From positions 1 through 45,446 of the forward strand of contig CAYLUN010000047.1 of NCBI GenBank assembly GCA_964386865.1: 45,446 bases of DNA. The letters are read 5' to 3'. Below the pieces are notes generated by a model. It saw only the letters and a list, made by a program, of their open reading frames with translations. It had not been told where the DNA came from and did not search any database. The stretch is from CAYLUN01 sp964386865. Lineage in GTDB: Bacteria > Verrucomicrobiota > Kiritimatiellia > RFP12 > UBA1067. Positions 23,284 through 30,660 of the stretch are shown one piece after another. The position numbers and the translations under genes are program-made. The stretch's first letter is position 1. The number at the start of each line of letters is the position of its first letter.

Positions 23284-25008
23284 ATGAAACAGTGGCTGGT
23301 ACTCTTGGTCGCGGCGCTGGTGATCGCGCTGCCGTTCATCTTCCGCCGCGGCGCGGAGGGGGGCGACTGGCGCGAGGGCGACCCCGAGCTGGTGGTCGTC
23401 ACCCCCCATAACGAGGCGATCCGGCAGGAGTTCGGCGAGGGGTTCTCCGCGTGGCACCGGGAGCGCTTCGGGCGCCCGGCGCGCGTGGACTGGCGCGTCA
23501 TCGGCGGCACCACGGAGATCATGCGCTACCTCGCGTCCGAGTACGCCGCGTCCGCCCGGCAGTTCTTCCGGGAGCAGAAGGTCGCGTGGCCGGCTGACGG
23601 CGCGGAGGTCGTGCTCGCGCGCAAGCGGCCGGGCGAGCCCGGGGAGAGCGCGCTCTGGCAGGCTTTCCGGGCGTGTGACGCGCCGACGGAGATCACCTGC
23701 CGCATGGACGTCTTCTTCGGGGGCGGCGTGTATGACCATGAGAAGGCCGAGCGGCAGGGGCTGACCGTGCCGGCGTGGGGCGCGGGCGGGCCGCCCGTCG
23801 GCCTGTTCGAGGACGCGGCCGGCCGCGTGCTGATCCCGCGCGAGATGAACGGCGAGGTGTGGCGCGGCGAGGCTTTCTACGGCAACGTGCTGAGCGCGTT
23901 CGGCATCTGCTACAACGCGGACCGGCTGGCCGACCTCGGGATCGCCACGCCGCCCGCCGCGTGGGATGACCTGGCCGACCCGCGCTACTTCGGCAAGCTC
24001 GGCCTGGCCGACCCGACCAAGAGCGGCAGCGTGGCCAAAGCCTACGAGATGATCGTCCACACCCAGTGCGCGCGGGCGGTGGCCGAGGCGGGGTTTACGC
24101 GCGAGCGGATCCGCCAGTACGAGACGGCGATCAGCTCGGCGAAGGGCGCGCCGGGCGCGCTGCCCGCCGGTGTGCCGCAGGCGTATCAGGAGGCGATCGA
24201 GCGCGGCTGGGCCGACGGCGTGCGCCTGCTGCGGCGGCTGGGCGCGAACGCGAACTACTTTACGGACTCCTCGCCCAAAGTGCCGCTGGACGTGAGCACG
24301 GGGGCGGCGGCGGCGGGAATCGCGATCGACTTCATGAGCCGCTTTCAGGCCGAGATGTCCACGCCGCCGGGCCAGCGGCCGGTCATGTTCTACACGACGC
24401 CCGTGGGCGGTTCGAGCGTGACCGCCGACCCGCTGAGCCTGCTGCGAGGCGCGCCGCACCGCGAGCTGGCGGTGCGCTTCATCGAGTTCGTGCTGGGCGA
24501 GGAGGGGCAGCGGCTCTGGAACTACCGCGCGGGAACGTCGGGCGGGCCCCGCCGGTTCGCCCTGCGGCGGCTGCCGATTCGGCGCGACTTCTACCCCTCG
24601 GACGATCCGGCGGTGGCGGCGGCGGCGCAGGCCCGCCGGCCGCAGCTGGCCGACCCGCTGTGGCAGCCGGAGACGGACGCCTATCACTTGGGCGCGTCGT
24701 TTCTGTACGAGCCGCGCTGGACCACGGTGCACTTCGGCATCCAGCGCGACTTGATCAAGGCGATGTGCATGGACTCGGGGGACGAGCTGAGGCGGGCGTG
24801 GCAGGCGATTCTGGCGAACGGCGGGCCTGCGGCGAATCCGGAGGCCGTGCGCCTGCTGGAGGCCCTGCCGCAGAAGCCTGTGCCGCTAACCTGGCGCAGC
24901 GCGATCGCGGAGTACACGCAGATTCCGCGCCTGGAGTATCTGCGCGAATGGACGGCTTTTTTCAGGGAGCAGTACCGCCGCGCCGAGGCGGCGGCGAAGA
25001 AGCGGTAG
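23284..25008 (+). CDS. ABC transporter extracellular solute-binding protein (SBP_bac_6/FbpA-like)
   Basis: A 574-residue protein from ATG 23284, whose first residues form an N-terminal membrane anchor or signal (WLVLLVAALVIALPFIF). The following lobes match class-II periplasmic binding proteins of the iron/sulfate/putrescine type: PELVVVTPHNEAIRQEF opens lobe 1, FGICYNADRL and AWDDLADPRYFGKLGLADP are typical of the hinge region, and VRFIEFVLGEEGQRLWNYR of the C-lobe helix. Ligand-binding tyrosines cannot be assigned by eye. It is longer than usual (~350) because of a ~150-residue C-terminal extension. No permease or ATPase gene is adjacent, so partners lie elsewhere or it has another role. 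Transport of a metal, polyamine or other solute is inferred. Confidence 0.82.
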   Translation: MKQWLVLLVAALVIALPFIFRRGAEGGDWREGDPELVVVTPHNEAIRQEFGEGFSAWHRERFGRPARVDWRVIGGTTEIMRYLASEYAASARQFFREQKVAWPADGAEVVLARKRPGEPGESALWQAFRACDAPTEITCRMDVFFGGGVYDHEKAERQGLTVPAWGAGGPPVGLFEDAAGRVLIPREMNGEVWRGEAFYGNVLSAFGICYNADRLADLGIATPPAAWDDLADPRYFGKLGLADPTKSGSVAKAYEMIVHTQCARAVAEAGFTRERIRQYETAISSAKGAPGALPAGVPQAYQEAIERGWADGVRLLRRLGANANYFTDSSPKVPLDVSTGAAAAGIAIDFMSRFQAEMSTPPGQRPVMFYTTPVGGSSVTADPLSLLRGAPHRELAVRFIEFVLGEEGQRLWNYRAGTSGGPRRFALRRLPIRRDFYPSDDPAVAAAAQARRPQLADPLWQPETDAYHLGASFLYEPRWTTVHFGIQRDLIKAMCMDSGDELRRAWQAILANGGPAANPEAVRLLEALPQKPVPLTWRSAIAEYTQIPRLEYLREWTAFFREQYRRAEAAAKKR

Positions 25009-25052
25009 GGACAGGCGGATATGGCGCTATGATAAGCGACGGCTCGGCGCCG

Positions 25053-25081
25053 CCTCGCCCTCCACGCTGCGGAGGGCGAGG
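25053..25081. repeat. Strong hairpin with ACGCTGC loop
   Basis: CCTCGCCCTCC and GGAGGGCGAGG make a perfect 11-bp stem around loop ACGCTGC in the 98-bp gap between two plus-strand genes. There is no T-run. The loop sequence recurs in the hairpin at 45357-45393. It may act as an mRNA-end stabiliser or be one copy of a dispersed palindromic repeat. Confidence 0.5.
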
Positions 25082-25106
25082 GGTGCAGTCCTAGGAGAAG
25101 ATCGGT

Positions 25107-26810
25107 ATGATGATGAGGATGGGTGTCGTGCTGGCTGTTCTGAACGCGGGCGTGGCCGGCGCACAGACGACCTCGTCGGCGCCGGAGCGGGTGGACGTTC
25201 CGGCTTCCGGAAGCTATACCGGGCAGGTGTTCGCCTACACGCGGGCGTTCCGCGAGCGAAACCACCGGCACGAGGTCTACGACGTTCGCTACCCGTCGCC
25301 GGTCGTCTCGCCTCACGAGGCGAACAACACCGTTCCGGCCGAGCTGTACCTGCCGCTGGGAGTGACGCGCGAGCGGGCTTTTCCGGCCGTGGTTTGCCTG
25401 CACATCATCCACGACAATTTTGACCTCGAGCGGCTGCTGTGCACGCGGCTGGCGCAGAACGGCGTGGCCGCGCTTTTCTTCAAGCAGCCCTACTACGGCG
25501 AGCGCGGCGGAGCGGTCGGCAAGGCGATGCTGGCGACGGGCTCGAACATCTTCATGGGCGGACTTGAGCAGGGGTTGGAGGACGCGCGCCGCGCGGTGGA
25601 CATCGCGCAGGCTTTGCCGGAGGTGAACCCGGAGCGTATCGGCATCACGGGGATCAGCATGGGCGCGGTGCAGTCCGCGAGCGTGTGCGGGCGCGAGCCG
25701 CGCATCCGCAAGGCCTTCCTGACGCTGGGCGGGTGCGACATCAAGAAGGTCATCCTGACGGCGCATGAGACGCGCCGCATGCGGGCCTTCATCGAGGGGC
25801 TGCCGCAGGCGGAGCAGGCGCGCGTCTGGGCGTGTATTGAGCGTCTGGACCCGATGCAGGCGAAGGACGCGCTCCGCAGGCTCGGCGAGGCCGGCAACCT
25901 GCGCATGGTGTGCGCCGAGCAGGATCAGGTGATCCCGCCCGAGTGCGGGCGGAGGCTGGCGGAGGCGGCCGGGTTTGCAGACCGCGTGACGTGGCTCAAA
26001 GGCATGGACCACTACACGGCCATGGCGGGGTTCCCGCAGATCATGGACGACGTGGTGGGGTTCTTCGGCCAGGACGTGCCGAAGACGTGGCAGCCGCCGC
26101 CGGCGAATGGCGCGAAAAGCGGCGTCGAGCTGCTGGGCGGCTTTATGTCGGGGCTGGCCGCGATCACGGGCGGACTACCCAATGAGGGCGCGGCGCACAT
26201 GGTCGGCGTCGAAGCCGAGGTCACTGTCGGCGGCAAGGCCTACAAAACGGCCTTTGATTTCGTAAGGGGCACGGAGGGCCGCTTCAGGCTCGTTGGCGAG
26301 TTTCCTGAGATCGGGAAGGCGGGGCTCGGCCTCGGCGAGTGCCCGTGGCTGATCGGCGGCGGCAAGCGGGTCTTTTGTGGCACGCTGGAGGCCAAGGAAG
26401 GCAGGCACCCGGCAGAGCTGGTCAATCCGCAGCGCCTGATGCGCTTCAAAGTGGGCGTTGGGGCACTTGCTGGCGTGGCGCTGTCGCCCGAGGCGCTGAA
26501 GCAGTACTACACGCTTTCGGAGGCGAGGCGGATGAGCGGCGACCGCGAGGTGGGGATCCACGTCGACTACAAGAAGACCAAAGGCGACCTGACGTTGATA
26601 TTTGCCAAGGATGGCACGCCGCGCGAGGCGACGTGGGCGTTCGAGGGGGCGGCGGGGCACGTCCGCTTTGCGCACTGGCGTTTGAATGCGGTGGCGGGGG
26701 AATCGGTGTTCGACGTGCCGGCCGGATTGGCGCGACAGGAGGTCAGGCAGGAGGACGTGATGCGGATGTTTGCGGCGGCATTTGAGTTTGGCGTGGAGGC
26801 GACGGAATGA
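25107..26810 (+). CDS. Secreted alpha/beta hydrolase with extra C-terminal domain
   Basis: A 567-residue protein with an AGGAG ribosome site and a signal peptide (MGVVLAVLNAGVAGA, cleavage before QT). Residues ~65-320 form an alpha/beta hydrolase of the dienelactone-hydrolase/acetyl-xylan-esterase kind: nucleophile elbow GISMG with Ser184, likely acid Asp273 (EQDQVIPP) and His302 (GMDHYT), an oxyanion-type HIIHDNF segment after the third strand, and a PYYGERGG loop. Residues ~330-567 form an additional beta-rich domain I do not recognise. The stop overlaps the next start (ATGA), so it is translated with the C45-like hydrolase at 26807. Ester or amide hydrolysis of an exogenous compound in the periplasm is likely; the substrate is unknown. 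Confidence 0.85.
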   Translation: MMMRMGVVLAVLNAGVAGAQTTSSAPERVDVPASGSYTGQVFAYTRAFRERNHRHEVYDVRYPSPVVSPHEANNTVPAELYLPLGVTRERAFPAVVCLHIIHDNFDLERLLCTRLAQNGVAALFFKQPYYGERGGAVGKAMLATGSNIFMGGLEQGLEDARRAVDIAQALPEVNPERIGITGISMGAVQSASVCGREPRIRKAFLTLGGCDIKKVILTAHETRRMRAFIEGLPQAEQARVWACIERLDPMQAKDALRRLGEAGNLRMVCAEQDQVIPPECGRRLAEAAGFADRVTWLKGMDHYTAMAGFPQIMDDVVGFFGQDVPKTWQPPPANGAKSGVELLGGFMSGLAAITGGLPNEGAAHMVGVEAEVTVGGKAYKTAFDFVRGTEGRFRLVGEFPEIGKAGLGLGECPWLIGGGKRVFCGTLEAKEGRHPAELVNPQRLMRFKVGVGALAGVALSPEALKQYYTLSEARRMSGDREVGIHVDYKKTKGDLTLIFAKDGTPREATWAFEGAAGHVRFAHWRLNAVAGESVFDVPAGLARQEVRQEDVMRMFAAAFEFGVEATE

Positions 26811-27955
26811 AGCGGATCATCAAGAGCCGGTGCGTGTGGGGTGTGGCCATTTTCGTTTGCGCGCGCCTGTCCGCGCAGGAGCTTCAGCTCGTCGCGAAAG
26901 ATCCCGGCGGCCACGGCTTGCTGGCTAAGGTCGGCGAGAAGCGGGTGCTGGTGGTGGATGGCACGCCGGAGCAGATGGGCGCGGCGCACGGACGGCTGCT
27001 GGCCGACCTGGTGCCGCAGGTGACGCCGCGCACCATGGCGCTGCTGGGCGCCGGGCTGGCGATTCAGAAGGGCGAGTGGTTCTACGACCGCGTCGACGAG
27101 ATCGTCCGCCGCGCCGCGCCGCATACGCCTGAGCGCTTTGTGCGCGAGTGCAGGGCCATGGCGGCCGCGGCCGGCATCACGGAGCGCGACGCGCTGTGCG
27201 GCAACTTCTTCCCCGAGCTGTTCCACTGCAGCGGGGTGGCGGTGCGCGGCAAGGCCAGCGCCGACGGCCGCGTGGTGCACGCGCGGGTGCTCGACTACAT
27301 GCGCGACATCAACCTGCAGAAGTATACGGTGCTCCAGGTGTTCCTGCCCGAGGGCGGCATCCCGTGGGTGTCGGTGGGCTATGCGGGCTTCCTCGGCACG
27401 GTCACGGCGATGAACGCGAAGGGGCTGGCCATTGGCGAAATGGGCGGGCGCGGCGAGGGCGCCTGGGACGGCATGCCCATGACCTTCCTGATGCGCGAGG
27501 TCGCGGAGAAGGCCGAGACGGTAGCGCAGGCGCTAGCGATCATGCGGAAAGCGGCCCGCACCTGCGAATACTACTACGTGCTCAGCGACGCGACGCGCGA
27601 CATGGCCGGGGTGTATGCGACGCCGGACAAGTTCGAGGTGATGGCTCCGGGCCAGCAAGACCCGCGGCTGCCGCCGGTGCCCGAGGATACGGTTCTGATG
27701 TCGGGCGGCGGCCGCGCGAAGGCGCTCTCCGAGCGGCTGCAGCAGAACTTCGGCACGATCACGCCGGAGGTGATGATCGAGATCATCAAGCGCCCGGTGG
27801 CGATGAAGTCCAACCTGCACAACGCGGTCTTCATGCCTGAGACGCTCGATCTCTGGTTCGCCGATGCCGGCAAAACGACGCCCGCCTGCGACGAGCCGTA
27901 CACGCGGGTGAACCTGAAGGCGGTTCTGGCCTTCTACGCGGCCAATCGACCATAG
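26807..27955 (+). CDS. Secreted C45-like Ntn hydrolase (acyltransferase/amidase family)
   Basis: A 382-residue protein whose start overlaps the hydrolase stop. Residues 1-23 are a signal peptide (WGVAIFVCARLSA). The fold matches peptidase family C45 (acyl-CoA:6-aminopenicillanate acyltransferase type): a DGTPEQMGAAHGRLL opening, then FHCSGVAV with Cys141 as the probable N-terminal nucleophile exposed by autocleavage, followed by the VVHARVLDYM strand and GYAGFLGTVTAMNAKGLAIGEMGG. Such enzymes cleave or transfer acyl groups on small amides. The unprocessed N-terminal stretch of ~140 residues is longer than in bile-salt-hydrolase relatives and normal for C45. The substrate is unknown; coupling to an esterase-like hydrolase suggests one pathway. 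Confidence 0.83.
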   Translation: MKRIIKSRCVWGVAIFVCARLSAQELQLVAKDPGGHGLLAKVGEKRVLVVDGTPEQMGAAHGRLLADLVPQVTPRTMALLGAGLAIQKGEWFYDRVDEIVRRAAPHTPERFVRECRAMAAAAGITERDALCGNFFPELFHCSGVAVRGKASADGRVVHARVLDYMRDINLQKYTVLQVFLPEGGIPWVSVGYAGFLGTVTAMNAKGLAIGEMGGRGEGAWDGMPMTFLMREVAEKAETVAQALAIMRKAARTCEYYYVLSDATRDMAGVYATPDKFEVMAPGQQDPRLPPVPEDTVLMSGGGRAKALSERLQQNFGTITPEVMIEIIKRPVAMKSNLHNAVFMPETLDLWFADAGKTTPACDEPYTRVNLKAVLAFYAANRP

Positions 27956-28080
27956 GTGAAAATACTACGCCTCATGTTTTCTGGCTATGAACCCGCATGG
28001 TTTTTTCGTATCATGTCACCCAGTGTTTAATAGAACATGCTTCTGCACGTGAACGCGTGGCGGACATTTGGAGGTATTTT

Positions 28081-30636
28081 ATGGGTCAAGGTCAGTCTCT
28101 TGTTCAGAAAGTCGCTATTTGCAGCCTCGCAGGCCTTGTGACCTGTTCGGTGGGCGCGGCGGATTACACGTGGCTTGCCTCGCCCGCAACGGGTAGCTGG
28201 AACCTGACGGACGAGAACTGGTCGGGCGCGGGGTCGATCTGGGTTAGCGGCTCGGCGAACAGCGCGTTCTTCGGCTCATCAGGAACCACGGCGGTCACGG
28301 CAGATGCGGTCACGCTGCAGCACCTCACCTTCAACGCGGACGGCTACGCGATCGGCGGCGGGCCGCTGCTGATGTACGGCAGCCCCACGGTCGGCGCCGG
28401 GCTAACGGCGACGCTCGGCGCGACGGTCACCAATGTGGGCGTCTGGGGGAAGAGCGGCGCCGGCACGCTGGTGCTGAGCCCGGGCGCATTGACCAACACG
28501 CTATATTCCATGAAGGTCGCCACGGGAACGCTGCACGTGGTGAGCGGGACGACGCTGGTGACCATGCCGAACAGCGACCCGGAAAACGGCCCCGCCTTTT
28601 GGGTCGAGGGCGGCACGCTGGTCGTAGGCGGCGGGCTGATGCGGACGACGACAAACAAGTACGCGCGCGTCAGCGGCGGCGGCTCGCTGATCGTCACCAA
28701 CGGGTTGGTTGACCTGACGCAGAACGACGAGCTTTTGAACGCGCACAACACGGCGGGCACGACCACGGTGAGCGGCACGGGTGTTCTCGACGTGAAGGCG
28801 CTGCGGATCAGCCAGCAGTTCGGCCCGGCATCGGCCGCAGTCGTGAACGTCAACACCGGCGGCACGATCAGGATGTGGAACTTCAATCTGGATGCTAGTT
28901 CCAAGAGGAACGGCACGGTCAACCTCAACGGCGGCACGCTCGTTGCCAAAGCCGAAGGTGCGGAGTTCTTCAACACCGGCCACACCAACTGGTCGGGGAT
29001 CGTGGCCTACGTGCGCGAGGGCGGCGCGATCATCGATAACAGCGGCAAAAACATAACGGTCCGTCAGGCCCTGCTGAGCGGCGTCGCCAATGACGGCGGC
29101 CTGACAAAGAAGGGCGCTGGCATTCTCAATCTGCGCGGCGACAGCACCTATCGGGGCGGAACCTTCCTGTGGGCGGGATCGCTGAATATCACCAGCGACA
29201 CCTGCGTGGGCGCTGCCCCGGCCTCGCCCGCCACGAACTTCACCTTTGTCGGCAGCAGCACGCTGATGTCGAGTGCGAACCATGCGCTGGCCGCCAACCG
29301 CACGATTCGCATTCCGACCAATGTGACGGCCACGTTCGACACGCAGAGCTACACGCAGACAATAAGCGGTGTGATCTATGGCGAAAACAGGGTCAATTCG
29401 CTGATTAAAGTGGGCGCAGGCATGTTGATCCTTGACCCGGGCGCGACGAGCGGTTTTACGGTAGCCACGCTCAAGCCTCAGGCGGGGACGATCTATGTGA
29501 AGAGCGGTTCGAACCTCGTGAACATCGCCTCCGGCGGAGTTCAGTCTTCGGGCCTTTATCTGAACAATTCTACTGTCGTTGTCGGTGGCGGTTCTCTGCG
29601 GACGACCGGAGTCGGCTATGTCACCTCTACGGGGGGCTCGCTGATCATCACGAATGGGGTTGTCAACTTCAACAATAACAGCGAGCTGCTCAACGCCTAC
29701 GCGGGTCCAGGAAATGTCACGGTCAGCGGGAATGGCACGCTAGAGCTGAAAACGTTGCGCATTAGCCAGGCTGGCGCGCCAGCTTCAGCGAACGTCGTGA
29801 ACGTCAATACGGGCGGCGTAATCCGGCTTGAGAATTTCTTCATCGATGTAACGGCGAACATGCCGAAAGGAACGGTCAATTTCAACGGCGGCTCGGTCGT
29901 CGCCAAGATCGCTAACGACAATCTGCTGGGTACCGGTCATACCAACTGGTTGTCCGGTATTTTTGTCAACGTGTTGGCGGGTGGCGCGGTCATCGACAGC
30001 GACGTCTACGCCATTTCCATCAAGCAACCCCTGTACAGCGGCGCAGCCGTCGATGGCGGTTTGACCAAGATAGGCCTCGGAGCCCTGACACTGGCGACTA
30101 CCAACACCTACAACGGCCTGACGAGCGTCCGGCAGGGCACGCTGAAGCTGAGCGTGACCAACACGCTGCTGACGTCGGGCAGCGTCTATGTGGCCTCGAA
30201 CGCGGTGCTCGACGTCGCGGGCAAGGTGCAGACCCTGCTGGGAATCGGCGGCAGCGGCACGGTAAGCAACAACGCGCTGCTGACGGTCACGGGCGCGGTC
30301 GTTCCGGGCGTCACCAACGGGATCGGCACGCTGACGCTGGCGGCGACGCCGGCGGCGCTGGGCGGCCTGTTCGTCGTTGACGCCGCGCTCGATGGAACGT
30401 GCGACCGGCTGCATGTGCGGGGCGACCTGAACCTGTCCGCGCTGTCGCTGAGCGTGGCGAGCGCGGCGGCGCAGATGGACAAGTTCAAGATCTACACGAT
30501 CGCGACGTGCACGGGCGCGCTGAGCGGCTCGTTCCTGACGACGTCGCTGCCCGACGGCTGGCTGGTTCGCTACGACACGGCCAATCGGAGGGCCTATCTG
30601 GTTCACCCGCGCGGGACCGTCATCATGGTACTGTAA
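28081..30636 (+). CDS. Autotransporter-associated beta-strand repeat protein, tandem copy 1
   Basis: An 851-residue secreted protein from ATG 28081, after GGAGG. Signal peptide residues ~8-26 end at VGA before ADYTWL. The mature protein is almost all beta-strand repeats: GGLTKKGAGILNLRGDSTY and GGLTKIGLGALTLATTNTY are typical autotransporter-associated repeats (PATR/ATR). Two long, similar modules lie at about residues 150-337 and 474-657, both with ELLNA, LRISQ, VVNVNTGG and HTNW motifs. The C terminus ends in a strand pair (GWLVRYDTANRRAYLVH) and a hydrophobic tail (TVIMVL); there is no outer-membrane barrel. It was probably formed by internal and then whole-gene duplication, with the next gene as its paralogue. 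Confidence 0.88.
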   Translation: MGQGQSLVQKVAICSLAGLVTCSVGAADYTWLASPATGSWNLTDENWSGAGSIWVSGSANSAFFGSSGTTAVTADAVTLQHLTFNADGYAIGGGPLLMYGSPTVGAGLTATLGATVTNVGVWGKSGAGTLVLSPGALTNTLYSMKVATGTLHVVSGTTLVTMPNSDPENGPAFWVEGGTLVVGGGLMRTTTNKYARVSGGGSLIVTNGLVDLTQNDELLNAHNTAGTTTVSGTGVLDVKALRISQQFGPASAAVVNVNTGGTIRMWNFNLDASSKRNGTVNLNGGTLVAKAEGAEFFNTGHTNWSGIVAYVREGGAIIDNSGKNITVRQALLSGVANDGGLTKKGAGILNLRGDSTYRGGTFLWAGSLNITSDTCVGAAPASPATNFTFVGSSTLMSSANHALAANRTIRIPTNVTATFDTQSYTQTISGVIYGENRVNSLIKVGAGMLILDPGATSGFTVATLKPQAGTIYVKSGSNLVNIASGGVQSSGLYLNNSTVVVGGGSLRTTGVGYVTSTGGSLIITNGVVNFNNNSELLNAYAGPGNVTVSGNGTLELKTLRISQAGAPASANVVNVNTGGVIRLENFFIDVTANMPKGTVNFNGGSVVAKIANDNLLGTGHTNWLSGIFVNVLAGGAVIDSDVYAISIKQPLYSGAAVDGGLTKIGLGALTLATTNTYNGLTSVRQGTLKLSVTNTLLTSGSVYVASNAVLDVAGKVQTLLGIGGSGTVSNNALLTVTGAVVPGVTNGIGTLTLAATPAALGGLFVVDAALDGTCDRLHVRGDLNLSALSLSVASAAAQMDKFKIYTIATCTGALSGSFLTTSLPDGWLVRYDTANRRAYLVHPRGTVIMVL

Positions 30637-30660
30637 GGCTGCGTGTACGGAGGAGTCGGC

